DNA of 64,000 nucleotides from Dipteris shenzhenensis (Eukaryota > Polypodiophyta > Polypodiopsida > Gleicheniales). Shown piece by piece: positions 10,924-21,379 of this stretch; position 1 is the first letter of the stretch; every line of letters starts with the position of its first letter. The stretch lies in assembly GCA_047967505.1 (NCBI GenBank), contig CM106539.1; one strand, given 5' to 3'. The notes beneath the pieces were generated by a model. It was not told where the DNA came from. It saw only the letters and a program-made list of their open reading frames with translations, and made no database searches. The translations under genes and the position numbers were made by a program.

Positions 10924-11464
10924 TTGTATCCACACCCTACACCACACTGTGTGAGCTCCTGGGCATTACTATCAGTCTTCCACTGTGTGTACCCTCTATT
11001 GGGTCATTTCTAACATGGTATCCACACCCCACACCACACTGTGTGAGCTCCTGGGCATTACTATCAGTCTTCTACTCTTCAACTTATGTGCATAGAATAG
11101 ATGTGTTGAGTCATCAATAGACAATGAACCAACCAGATAGAGAAACCACAAAAATAATATATTTCCATCCAAAGCTATGGACACAATACAAAAGAGATAG
11201 ATCCAAAGTCCCACCAATGGTGTGGTCCTCTGATCTTACCACAAGGTACTTCTCCTATCTGCTGGCTATCTCTAGACTCGAGCCCGCGTGCTCCTTGTCG
11301 AGCCTCTGTAGACTTTCTATCCAGACTTGATCTCTACACCTTGCTGCACTGGATGTCAGCCTAGGTGTGCAGCCCTAACTCAACTTGTCTGCAGCTCTTC
11401 AGCCTCCTATGCACCTCCTAGATGTAGGCCCTATAGGTACTGATCTGCTGCTCCAGTCTACTGA
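10435..11464. repeat. Large inverted repeat in E3 (arms 10435-10825 and 11077-11464)
   Basis: The second arm is the reverse complement of the LTR middle. For example TCTATTCTATGCACATAAG at 10801 reappears inverted at 11077-11101, and TCAGTAG at 10435 reappears inverted at 11464. The arms are roughly 390 bp and could fold into a long hairpin. Confidence 0.85.
10832..11076 (+). repeat. 92-bp tandem repeat of the E3 LTR end
   Basis: CACACTGTGTGAGCTCCTGG starts at 10851, 10943 and 11035, an exact 92-bp period. Each unit ends with the LTR terminus TTTCTAACA plus TGGTATC or TTGTATC, the first seven bases of the primer-binding site. The third copy is cut off where the inverted arm begins. Confidence 0.92.
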
Positions 11465-12015
11465 TACCAGGAGACCTAGGGCAAGGTATGCCCAAAGAAA
11501 GGGGACAGCCACTGTACAGATTAGTACGGGCTACTGTAGGGAAGTGTACAGAAGGTGTGTAGGGTGCGCCAGGGTCCAGACAAGGGCTGAACAGAGGCAG
11601 AATAGTAGCAGCTTTGGGAGGAGCAGAAAGGAGCAACATATCCACCATCCTTGGGCCTCTACACAGGAAGTGAAGGAGAGAGGTGTTGCTGCAAACTTAG
11701 CTCCAGGGAGAGGCTAAACCTAGACTGTCTTCTAAGGCAGAAGGTTGCTAAGATCATTATCTAGAGCAACAAAGCCTCAGAAGACTAGAGCAGCAGATCA
11801 GTACCTATAGGGCCTACATCCACCAGGAGGTGTATAGGAGGCTGAAGAGTTACAGACAAGCTGAGTTAGGGCTACACACCTAGACTGACATCCAGGGCAA
11901 CAAGGTGTAGAGATCAAGTCTGGACAAAAAGTTTCAGAGGACTATGACCAAGGAGTTATTGGAGCATCTTCATCAACGTTTTGGCATTGGGCTTGGATGT
12001 GTCGATGAGAGGGGG

Positions 12016-12166
12016 TGTTGGAATGGTCACCTCCCCATCTATAAGCCCCCAAATGAGGAGAGCATGGGGGAGGTAAGACCAAGGCATGATTAGGCTGCTA
12101 CATGGGTAGCACAAAGAAGACCTTGTGTAGGAAAGATGGCGGGGGCATGTAGCCCTGGATCTGACA
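12016..12166 (+). repeat. E3 LTR-B, short 151-bp form
   Basis: Starts TGTTGGAATGGTCACC right after a GAGAGGGGG polypurine tract and ends GATCTGACA just before the primer site. It shares only its first 70-odd bases with LTR-A and LTR-C; the rest is deleted or replaced. Confidence 0.8.
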
Positions 12167-12180
12167 TGGTATCAGAGCCC
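12167..12180 (+). promoter_or_regulatory. E3 primer-binding site (initiator Met tRNA)
   Basis: TGGTATCAGAGCCC directly follows LTR-B, giving plus orientation. Confidence 0.92.
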
Positions 12181-12736
12181 AAGTAGGAGGCTCACAGGTG
12201 TGGGAGCCTGAAGGCAAGGACCTTGCTGAAGGACAACCCTAATTCAAAAGCTCTTGGGAATCGACTTCCACAACTGGAGAACACTGCCCTTGCGAGAAGG
12301 GGGGTGACTCAGGTTCAGCCATGTGCATTTAAAGTTTGTGGTCTAGGTTATCTAGAGATGTTCTTTTTTGTTGTGAACCTTGCCAAAGGAAGGACGGGTT
12401 GAAACAGAACCTCAAAGCATGGTGCCTAGAAGACTCCAGGTTGTTCACTCATTATGAGGGGGACAATTGGAAGATCATGATGGCTAGATTGCTCAAGTTC
12501 AAAGGTGGGAATGTGACTGAAGGAGGTGGTGCCAGGAGGTGCTACCAAAGATGGGGACCTGTGTACCAGGATGGTGTGCGAAAGCGGAACCAGACTTGGT
12601 GGAGCAGGAGCCACTAGGCAAAAAGCCATGAAAATATTTTGACATCGAAGTGTTCCAGAGGACTACGACCAGGGAGTTACTGGAGCATCGTCATTGATGT
12701 GTTGGCATTGGGCCGAGATGTGTCGGTGAGAGGGGG
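12181..12736 (+). other. E3 interior, non-coding, ends in polypurine tract
   Basis: 556 bp without a credible protein. The tail (12656-12736) matches 11936-12015, the tail of the preceding unit, including GAGAGGGGG just before each LTR. Open frames here run across the whole piece without any family motif. Confidence 0.75.
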
Positions 12737-13587
12737 TGTTGGAAAGGTCACCTCCCCATCTGTAAGGCGCCAAATGAGGAGAGCATGGGGGAGGGAGACC
12801 TGGGGCAACGTATGCCCAAAGAAAGGGGACTACCACTGTACGGATCAATATGGGCTATTGCAGGGCAATGTACGAAAGGTGTGCAGGGTGCGCCAGGGTC
12901 CGAACAAGGGCTGAACAGAGGCAGAACAGTAGCAACTTTGGGAGGAGCAGAAAGGAGCAGCATATCCACCATCCTTGGGCCTCTATACGGAGAACTGAAG
13001 GAGAGAGGTGTTGTTGCAGACTTAGCTCCAGGGAGAGGCTGAACCTAGACTGTCTTCTAGGGCAGAAGGTTGGTGAGATCATCATCTGGAGCAGCAGAGC
13101 CTCAGAAGACTGGAGCAGCAGATCAGTACATATAGGTCCTACATCCAGGAGGTGTATAGGAGGCTGAAGAGCTGCAGACAAGCTGAGTTAGGGCTGCACA
13201 CCTAGGCTGACATCCAAGGTAGCAAGGTGTAGAGATCAAGTCTGGACAGAAAGTACAGAGGCTCGACAAAAAGCACTCAGGGGCTCGAGTCTAGAGATAG
13301 CCAGCAGATAGGAGAAGTACCTTGTGGTAAGATCAGAGGACCACACCATTGGTGGGACTTTAGATCTATCTCTTTTGTATTATGTCCAAAGCTTTCGATG
13401 AAAATATATTATTTTGGTGGTTTCTCTATCTGGTTGGTTCATTGTCTATTAATGAGTTTGCACATCTATTCTATGCACATGAGTTGAAGAAGTTTGTGAT
13501 TCCACACCCCACACCACACTGTGTGAGATCCTGGGCATTACTATCAGTCTTTCGCTGTGTGTACCCTCAGTTGGGTCGTTTCTAATA
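12737..13587 (+). repeat. E3 LTR-C, 851 bp
   Basis: Starts TGTTGGAAAGGTCACC after the polypurine tract and ends TTTCTAATA, a one-base change from TTTCTAACA, directly before GTAAG. Confidence 0.88.
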
Positions 13588-14240
13588 GTAAGGTGTGCTC
13601 TTTCTATGGATCACCATAAAGCCAGACAAGAGTTCTTGTTGGATGACCTCATTGACAAAATGTGCACCTTTATTTGACACAATTTCAATGGGACACCCAA
13701 ATCAAGTGATTACATTCTCGTACAAGAACGTTGCTGTGCTTCTGGCATCTTCCTTTATAACAGCTTTAGCTTCAGCCCATTTAGTAAAGTAATTAGTGGT
13801 GGCCACAATGATGTAGCGTGCCTGTGTTCCCTTTGCTCCTGATGGGACCCACAATATCAATCCCCCATTTTTCAAACGGTTTTTGTGCAACGACTGTTTG
13901 TTAGGGGATTGAGGAATTTGTGTTGTGGTTTAGTAGTTCATTGGCATACATCACAGCTTTTGACATATCCATAAGCATCTGACCAAAGTGTTGGCCACTA
14001 GTATCCTGCGAGAAGGACTTTTCTTACTGTTGCTTCCCCTTGGAAATGTCCACTTGCAATGCCTTCATGTGCTTCATTGAGAATTGGCGTGATCTCATGT
14101 GGCATCACACATCTCCTTAACACCTAGTCCTTGCCCATCTTGTATAGTTGTCCTGCAATGAGTTGATAGGGTGCAGCTTTTAGAATTAGTTTCCTAGCAT
14201 CAACTGCTTTCATTTCAGGAGGCGGTCTTCCTACCATTAA
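13588..14240 (-). pseudogene. Gypsy G1, RNase H end and integrase N-terminal part
   Basis: Continuation of the Gypsy element split by E3. Reading on the minus strand from 14240: a linker ending in APYQLIAGQLYK, then the HHCC zinc-binding domain (H in GHFQGEATVRK, then CDVC), then the start of the catalytic core (IIVATTNYFTKWAEAKA at 13770-13800). Stop codons occur near 14140, 13920 and 13860. The first bases (13588-13592) are the right copy of the E3 duplication. RT and gag of G1 are not found to the right; the element is truncated near 14240. Confidence 0.85.
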
Positions 14241-14282
14241 GTACGCAATGATGTAATGTAGAAGTAGTGTGAATCAGGAAGA

Positions 14283-14531
14283 GTGAGCTTCCTCCTTTGG
14301 AAAACTTTTCACCAATGGCTACCAGCAGTAAGGGGCAAGCTGGTGAGATTCATGGAGGTGAGTCCAGTGTGCCCCCTGTGTGGTGCTGCATTTGAAAGTG
14401 TGCGTCACTTAATGTGGTCTTGCTTGATTACCAGGGAGGTGTGGAGAAAGATGGAGGGAACAGTCAAGAAGGCAAGATTGATGTCAGAGGTAGCAATAGT
14501 AAGGGATACATTCGAATGCCATCTATATTAG
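14283..14531 (+). pseudogene. LINE reverse-transcriptase zinc-binding fragment
   Basis: An 82-residue frame reads FLLWKTFHQWLPAVRGKLVR, then CPLCGAAFESVRHLMWSC with a following TREVW. This is the zinc-binding region after the RT of plant L1-type LINEs (CX2C, H, C pattern). Nothing of the RT palm precedes it and no poly(A) tail is evident, so it is a short relic. It differs from the LINE at 24617-27144. Confidence 0.8.
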
Positions 14532-15470
14532 TAGCATCCTGGCCCTAATTGTGGGCGAGAGTTATGCTAGAAATATGGGAATGCTATAATAAGATTGTGT
14601 TCCATAGCCACGTGGTGGTTGAGTGGAGGGAGTTGATGTGGTCATCGCTCTAGTAAGGTCGAACCTACAAAACTTCAATTGGGTAACTTACAATAAAGAT
14701 ACACTAATAAGTAAGAGTTTGAGAGAGGTGAGAGAGTTTTTGAAATTGGATGGAGGTAGACTGCATGCAGCATTGGCTTAGGGATTTTAACCCACTTTGA
14801 GCCACTTTTTGTAAAGGTCTTTGTTTTGGGCTAACCACCCTTTGATAAATATATCCGGCTCTTTTATTTATACAAAAAGAAGCATTTAGTTTTATCTATA
14901 TTTTATGGAGTGCATTGGAGATCATATCTAGCAATGAACAAAAATATTTTGGTAATACTTTAATTTGATATTCCTAAACTCTTCATTGTTTAATCCAAGA
15001 TGTAAAAACAAATATGCTACCCTCTAACAATTGAGTAACTATTCTACATGCAAAATTGTGAAACTCTCCAAACTCAAACACCTTGTTTAGTAATTAAAAA
15101 CATATATATTTCAAGAATGATAAAATTCATATGGTGCAAAAATTATGACTCATGAGTGTTAACTAGGAGGATGGACATAAGGAATTAAAAGTTGAGAACA
15201 TTAAGAATGACTAAGAATAGTTAGAATTTAAATTGTATACATTTCCAACAAAAAACTACAATAGAAGCTAATAAATATAATTAGTTTTGCTCAATAATAT
15301 AAGGAATTATAGCTCATAGCAACATTACCGACCTCCAACTATAATTTTCCTCATTTACTCCTAGAAAATCATGTGACAAATTTGTTGTTTTAGTGTTTAG
15401 GCAATATAAAGGTTAGTCTCATTATGTAATATTCAGTTTATGACATAAAACTAGTGGTTCTTATTATTCA
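14532..15470. other. AT-rich intergenic DNA, no gene seen
   Basis: AT-rich sequence with only short frames and no recognisable motif. Confidence 0.6.
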
Positions 15471-15574
15471 TGCATCATATCTTTTATAGTGTGTTAAATT
15501 ATGTTAATTCACATGACACATCTATGCATCACATCTTTTATATTGTGTTAAAGTATGTTAATTCGCATGACACA
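15471..15574. repeat. 54-bp tandem repeat, two copies
   Basis: TGCATCATATCTTTTATAG at 15471 and TGCATCACATCTTTTATAT at 15525, each followed by GTGTTAAA and a CATGACACA stretch. Confidence 0.8.
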
Positions 15575-15796
15575 AACAAGAATTGTGTACATGTTCCAAC
15601 ATTTAGAATTAAGAAGATAACTGTATGGCTTATGAATGCTTGAGAGGTGTGGGACAGGATGCTCGTTCTAGAATTTTTTAAAGGATTGTAACCCCACTAA
15701 GAACTTCACATCCTCACAAACCAAAAATATATCTTGAAAGATTGATGTGAAATTTGTGATTGAGTGGGAAAATAGCAAAGATGTTTTGTTCAAAGT

Positions 15797-16044
15797 TAGA
15801 GAAATAGAAAAAGATAGGTTGGATGGCATAATTAGGATTGCACAAATAATGAGATACAAGGTGGGACATACAAAGTGTTAAAATAGTGAAGCATATAAGT
15901 TGGTCTAACATCCTTTAAGTTAGAGAAATAGAAAAAGATAGGTTGGATGGCATAATTAGGATTGCACAAATAATGGGATACAAGGTGGAACATACAAAGT
16001 GTGAAAACAGTGAAGCATATAAGTTGATCTAACATCCTTAAAGC
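15797..16044. repeat. 124-bp tandem duplication
   Basis: TAGAGAAATAGAAAAAGATA starts at 15797 and 15921; the two 124-bp copies differ by only a handful of substitutions, so the duplication is recent. Confidence 0.9.
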
Positions 16045-17962
16045 TCTTAAAGCTATGTGAGCAAGATAGTTGAGTTTTGACTTTAGTGTTCGGTCAATGC
16101 TTTTTGGAATAAAAAGTCATGGGATTTCAAATCCTTATATACTATGTACCCATGGAGACTCTACAAGAAGGCATTGGCTCAATCGAATATATGGATTTCA
16201 TTGTAGAACATCAATATATGGATATCATTGCATAATTCCCCCTTAGCTAGCTCATGCTCCTATATCTTTGATTCTACTTTGCTCTTGGCCTCCCAAACAA
16301 AGTGTTGCTTTCTCCTTAGATTTTCCCACAATAGTGTGTGTGCTACAACGATGGGGATTCAGATCGGGGTCCTGGCCCCTTCGTGCAACAACATGTCAAG
16401 CCAAAGCTCTCCCCACACAAGTTAGAGCTAGACGTAGCCATGTATGTCCAAAGATTGAAAAGCCTCAACTTTGCTCCTAATTTGAAAGACAAAAGCAGAC
16501 AACTAGAGCCTCTCATGAGCCACAACCCATTTTCACCTTGGTTTTCATATGCCCACCAAAGGATGTCGGACTGGGGCCTCTCATGAGTTGGGAGCAATCT
16601 CCTCTATGCCTTTCGGTATTGTAGACTAGTTCCTTAATAGCCAAACTCCACCAATGGGAGATGGAATTCTTCATGAGAACCAAGGTAACATTTAAGGTGG
16701 ATATTCCTAGGTGGACACTCTGAGATATAGACGGAGGTCCTGTGGAGTGAGATGTCCAACTCCAACAACTTGTACAAGCTAAAATTTGGTAGGCAAGGAC
16801 ATTTTGATTTTTCAAAGTCTTAGCTCTAGAAGGTTGTCCATATCTAAAATCCCAGTGCGGCGAGATCTAACGCTCTTTAAAATGGAAGACAAGAAAAAAA
16901 AAGTGATGAATTCCATCCATTGCAAAAGGAGTCCACATCCAAGTCCTAGTGCTCTACTAATAATGGTCCATTTGAGGCACCCTTTTGTATGCAATGCACT
17001 TAAGGCATGGTAGCTCCGTTGACTATGGGGCTCATGCCATCTCCAAAAACACACTTTGGTCAACTTACAGGATTGCTAAAGAGGTGGTGGAAGAATACTC
17101 CCTTAGCAGCCCAAGGGGGTGACATTCATGAGGTGGGAATCCACACAATATCCTTGTGGCCCATCTTGAGGTTTTTGGTAGCTTTGTGGACCCACTTTGA
17201 GGTCATTATGTGGAGTAGCATGACCAAGAGCAATGTAGAGTCTTGTGGCTTTGATAGAGAGGAACATGGCTTGGACTTGTTTCACGTTTAAGTTTAACTT
17301 TTTGGAAGATGAGTGTTGCACAATTGAATGCCGACATGACGTGGGGCATTTTCAATTCAACACGCCCCGCTCCCGATTCCATTAACCAAGGCACTACACT
17401 CCTCACCCATCCCAACCCTATCCACCACTGCAGCCTCCGGTCCTTCACAGCCTTCCATGTCACATCACACCACCTCACTACAAAACACCACCACACACTC
17501 ATGACACGATGCAATAGGATCCCATTAGCTCGAAGGGTCCAAAATACTTGGCATGGCTACATGGTATCAAATCCGAAAGCCCAATGAGGCTCTTCTTGAA
17601 CATCAAAGGTCCCAATGAGGAGGATAATGAGGAGGTCAATAAGAATCCCCACGAACAAGAGGACTCCATGCTGCAGGAGCCCCCACCTGACCACAACTTG
17701 GTACCAGGTGATCACATCATTCAGAGTGATCAAGGATATTTTGGACATAAATAGGTGGTGGGGCAAACTCCATAGTTTTCAACTAAGCCAAAAATAAGTC
17801 ATAGAGGTTTACACTCGGTCGAATCACTAGTTGTCTTCTACTACTCCAAGAACTTGACTTTAATATAGTGGTAAGAAAAGGAGATCAACACTACATTGCA
17901 TATTACATGTCACGATTGATGACAAAAGAAGAGCCGTAAGGAATAGAATATGACCTATCAAA
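16045..17962. other. Intergenic, no gene recognised
   Basis: Several frames of 60-100 codons overlap on both strands with no family motif. The minus strand of 16500-17060 gives tryptophan-rich text that might be an old LINE, but nothing in it is diagnostic. The stretch ends at the TGCTG duplication of E2. Confidence 0.4.
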
Positions 17963-17967
17963 TGCTG
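17963..17967. repeat. Target-site duplication of E2, left copy (TGCTG)
   Basis: TGCTG precedes the left LTR and recurs exactly at 20425-20429. Confidence 0.93.
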
Positions 17968-18293
17968 TGACAAAACATGCGTGCCTCAGGATCTATGGAG
18001 CGCTCTAAGGTGGATGGAACCTATGTGGAAACATGATGAAGAGAGTGCTCATGACATGTATCTCAAGTCAATTAGGTTCCAAGATAGATTAGCTTGGACT
18101 CATAAAGAGAATCTTGAGATAGTGCAAAGTGCTTGATTGATATTCCTTCAAATGAACCTCCCTTTTATAGGTGAGGGTACTTACATCCATTTTGCTTGCT
18201 CACATGTGGGATATCTCCTCCATGCCATGTGGCAGCTTACCCTTTGCTCATACCTTTGCTCTACAAGTGCTCATGGCACCACAACTCTCAACA
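17968..18293 (-). repeat. E2 left LTR (3' LTR), 326 bp
   Basis: Starts TGACAAAACATGCGTGCC and ends CTCTCAACA. It contains a TTTTATAGG stretch that may mark the promoter region. Confidence 0.96.
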
Positions 18294-18304
18294 CCTCCCC
18301 TTGG
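18294..18304 (-). promoter_or_regulatory. E2 polypurine tract
   Basis: Reads CCAAGGGGAGG on the minus strand, directly adjoining the 3' LTR. Confidence 0.8.
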
Positions 18305-18504
18305 TGCCATAATCCTTTGGCTGCTGCAAGGTGGTCAGATGTGAGTTACAAATCCATCACCTCCCCTTAGTGCATGCATGCTACTTAAGGTGGTCAAGTG
18401 TGGCTTCTACATGTCAATACCTCCCCTGGGTGCTTTCATAGCTACTCTCAGGTGGTCAGGCTTGATTACAAAAATATAGGCAAGGTTGGCAAGGTTTTTG
18501 CTTC

Positions 18505-18933
18505 TCAATACATTCCATTTATGTCATCTTTTGGCTCATGGCTTGATGACGACTCTTTTGCTTCTTTGTTTGGTGTAGCTACCTGCATGATGCTTTCTTC
18601 TTCCATGTGCCTTAATGCTTTTTGTGTGGATGCCATGCTTCCTGCTATGGTCATCTCATGCACTTGTGCTTTTGGCATGCTTATGACAATAATGTGTGCA
18701 TTCATGCTTTGCTTTTCCATTTGTTGCAAAGGTCTTACCAATTGAATTCTTTCAATATTGGCAGTGTCTAATTGCATACAATGATTCTGATCTGACAGGC
18801 GCGTAGAGCTCAAAAAGACGATCACTTTTCCTTTTTGGAGCGTAATGCAAATTCTTCCTGGATTGGAAGTTATGGCTTGTTGAAGCTTTTGTGAAGAAGA
18901 GGGGGTCTTGATGATGTGGCAGAGGCTATTCAC
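18505..18933 (-). CDS. Hypothetical 142-aa frame inside E2
   Basis: The longest open frame in E2, in the element's orientation. The protein is polar and methionine/glutamine/serine-rich, with no zinc knuckle, capsid or enzyme motif. I do not recognise it. It may be a vestige of gag or a chance frame; the matching stretch of E5 is deleted, so conservation cannot be judged within this window. Confidence 0.25.
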   Translation of the reverse strand: MNSLCHIIKTPSSSQKLQQAITSNPGRICITLQKGKVIVFLSSTRLSDQNHCMQLDTANIERIQLVRPLQQMEKQSMNAHIIVISMPKAQVHEMTIAGSMASTQKALRHMEEESIMQVATPNKEAKESSSSHEPKDDINGMY

Positions 18934-20086
18934 ATGCAGCTTGCAAGCCTGTGCTTAGCAAGGGTGCTGAGTGCTTAGGTGGCACTTGCTGATGTGGCAC
19001 TTTAACTAACCCTATAACCTAAATCTAACCATGGTTTAGTGTGGGTTGAGTGGACCAGACTTGGGTTTACTTAACCAAACCAAACTAAGTTACATTTAAC
19101 CATAGCTACATCTTATCTTGCCACGTGTCTTCTCCATCTACTGCCACGTGTCTTTTTGTAGGGAGACCTTGGAGAAGAAAGAGGAAGCTTGAAGCTTCTC
19201 TGCGCTGTGACGACGATGGCGCTGCGGGAGGCTGGAGAGTTGTCGCGTTGTTGAAGAGGAAGGTTTGATACCGTGCAGAGGCTGATGAGCTTTCTTGCCT
19301 TCAAGGATGTTTCGCCGTTGGAGAGGTCGCTGGTCTGTAGGCTTTGGATGGTTCGTTGCGCATTGGCCGTAGTTGAAGTCGTTGGTTGTCTGTTCTACAA
19401 TGTAGGCTGCTCATTGTTGCTGTGTTGAGTGTGCGTGCTGTCCGTGGAGCTGCTCAAGAAGGTACTCTTGACTGGCAACTAGCAAATGGAAGAGCTACGG
19501 AGTCGTGGGCTGTGAGAGGTCGTGTATGCTGCAGCATTGTTGGTTGTGAGCCTGTAGAAGCCCGGCTCTACTGGGGTGCCGTGAAGAGGCTGTGGCATCA
19601 CTGTTGCTGCCGGTGGAGAGCTTATCTGCGCCAGCTAATCGTTGGTTGCGTAGGTCATCCGTAGGAAGGTTGAGGATGCAGTTCGTTGCCGTTGCAGAGG
19701 AGCTTATCTATAGAGCTTGGCTGAGGAGCTCGTTGCTTGCATTTCGGCCGAGGTTGCATGTAGGAAAAGCTTGGATGTGTGGGGTTTGGTAGAGCTTCGG
19801 GCTCTCTCTCCCTCTCGAAAGCTTTACTCTCAAATCTCTCTCAAACACAAGGATCTCTTAGCAAATCTCTAACATGAACAATCACTCAAGAGGCATGAAC
19901 ATGAATCTCTCATGAAATGGATGGACGGAAAATTTCTCTCTCAAGGGACGGAAATTTGTACTCAATCTACCACTAAACTAACCTAGGAGAAAAACATGAG
20001 CTCCTAAGACATACCTACAACTAATCTAGGAATGGAAGCAATCCTAGTGAACTACTAATGAGCTAAACTAAAAGACCTAGACCTAA

Positions 20087-20098
20087 GCTCTGATACCA
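20087..20098 (-). promoter_or_regulatory. E2 primer-binding site (initiator Met tRNA)
   Basis: Plus strand GCTCTGATACCA, complement TGGTATCAGAGC, directly next to the 5' LTR. Confidence 0.93.
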
Positions 20099-20424
20099 TG
20101 ACAAAACATGCGTGCCTCAGGATCTATGGAGCACTCGAAGGTGGATGGAACCTATGTGGAAACATGATGAAGAGAGTGCTCATGACATGTATCTCAAGTC
20201 AATTAGGTTCCAAGATAGATTAGCTTGGACTCATAAAGAGAATCTTGAGATAGTGCAAAGTGCTTGATTGATATTCCTTCAAATGAACCTCCCTTTTATA
20301 GGTGAGGGTACTTACATCCATTTTGCTTGCTCACATGTGGGATATCTCCTCCATGCCATGTGGCAGCTTACCCTTTGCTCATACCTTTGCTCTACAAGTG
20401 CTCATGGCACCACAACTCTCAACA
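20099..20424 (-). repeat. E2 right LTR (5' LTR), 326 bp
   Basis: Same termini as the left LTR; followed directly by TGCTG at 20425-20429. Confidence 0.96.
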
Positions 20425-20429
20425 TGCTG

Positions 20430-20911
20430 CTGTGTTTCAAATTGATGTTGTACCCGAATGGTGTGCAGACATCATTGGGTATTTAATGACAAGAAGAACA
20501 CCCCTCAAACTCCTTGAACTAAGACCAGTGGAGGCAACGAAATTAATTCTAAAAGCTTCCCCCTATCAACTAATTGCACGTAAGCTATACAAGATTAGCA
20601 ATGATTAGATTCTTTGAAGATGTGTTATGCCGCATGAAATCATGCCAATCATAAAAGATGTTCAGGAAGGAATAGCAAGAGGACACTTTGCAAGGGAAGC
20701 CACAACAAGAAAAATCCTCTTAATAGGATATTGGTGTCAAACCCTATGGGTAGATGGTTACGCCTATGTAAAAAGATGTGATGTATGCCCAAGAATAATC
20801 AAAACCCAACACAAGGATTTCAACCCCCTAGCAACAATTGCTACTGAACATCCATTTGAAAAATGGGGGATTGATTTTGTGGAACCCATACATCCGGCTG
20901 CAAACGGAACA
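20430..20911 (+). pseudogene. Gypsy RNase H/integrase fragment
   Basis: Plus-strand Gypsy piece. The frame from 20430 reads WCADIIGYL then ASPYQLIARKLYK, the linker between RNase H and integrase. After a stop, the frame from 20627 carries the HHCC zinc domain (GHFAREATTRK, then CDVC) and the start of the core (EKWGIDFVEPIHPA), including the first catalytic aspartate. It is closely related to G1 (13588-14240). It is cut at 20911 by the LTR of G2 and on the left by E2, so only about 480 bp survive. Confidence 0.88.
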
Positions 20912-21379
20912 TGTTGAAGGCATAGCCTCCACCCACGTGAACACTAACCATGGGATACGTTAAATACCCCTCTGGTAAGAGGGAGTTATTAGAACAAGGT
21001 AGTGGGATCATTTTGTAACTGTAGGGATAGTTGTAAGTATCCCTAACATCACTCCTTAGTGGCCTGATCCACCACATAATGTTTTTGACTAGGACTGTTA
21101 CATTTTGAAACTTACTGTTGCCTTACAATAGTCGGACTGATATCAGATGGCTATAAAAACTTGTACCACCTCCTATTAAGAGTTTGAGTTGTTGAGTTGA
21201 TGTATTCCCTATCAAAACATAATATACAAGAAGCATACTACTTTTTGCAGGATTTCCTCTCTATCCTCTTTACATCTCATGATAGTCTTTTATAGACTGT
21301 CTATACTCCGATTGCTGGCACCTTGCTGTCAGGAGTGGAAATGTGTGTGTTTTTCACTTGTTTGAAGACACTCTGAACA
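20912..21379 (+). repeat. Gypsy G2 5' LTR, 468 bp
   Basis: Starts TGTTGAAGGCATAGCC and ends CTCTGAACA (TG..CA). A diverged inverted copy is at 36622-37097. A TATAAAAAC-type stretch near 21152 could be its promoter. Two bases after the LTR comes TTGGCGATCC, a TTGGCG-type start often seen at Gypsy primer sites; I cannot name the tRNA. Confidence 0.85.

Larger units (their letters stand above)
10071..13587 (+). mobile_element. E3: composite LTR element with three LTR copies
   Basis: One insertion (single GTAAG duplication) holding LTR-A (10071-10923), a rearranged block with an inverted LTR segment and a partial forward LTR (11465-11940), an interior tail ending in a polypurine tract, short LTR-B (12016-12166), a primer-binding site, a 556-bp interior and LTR-C (12737-13587). 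No coding capacity is visible, so it is TRIM-like and relied on another element. LTR-interior-LTR-interior-LTR order suggests unequal exchange or aberrant reverse transcription. Small LTR frames of 60-110 codons recur only because the LTR recurs. Confidence 0.85.
17968..20424 (-). mobile_element. E2: complete non-autonomous LTR retrotransposon, 2.46 kb
   Basis: Two 326-bp LTRs that differ by two substitutions (18002/20133 and 18006/20137) flank a 1.8-kb interior. Orientation is minus: the initiator-tRNA primer site abuts the right LTR (20087-20098) and a polypurine tract abuts the left LTR (18294-18304). The TGCTG duplication is exact. No protease, RT, RNase H or integrase is present. The interior has an AT-rich half with a 142-codon frame and a GC-rich half (19200-19800) with no credible product. 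A second member of the family, E5, is at 23221-27335. Confidence 0.95.

Noticed and set aside
10184-13181. Repeated 60-110 codon frames in E3
   Set aside because: The same frames recur only because the LTR recurs, in both orientations; no motif and no conservation beyond that of the DNA.
16338-17587. Overlapping 70-100 codon frames on both strands
   Set aside because: No motif on either strand and no similarity to the recognised elements; treated as intergenic.
19386-19792. GC-rich frames in E2 (66 and 92 codons)
   Set aside because: Unrelated frames overlap on the same strand and E5 does not preserve them.
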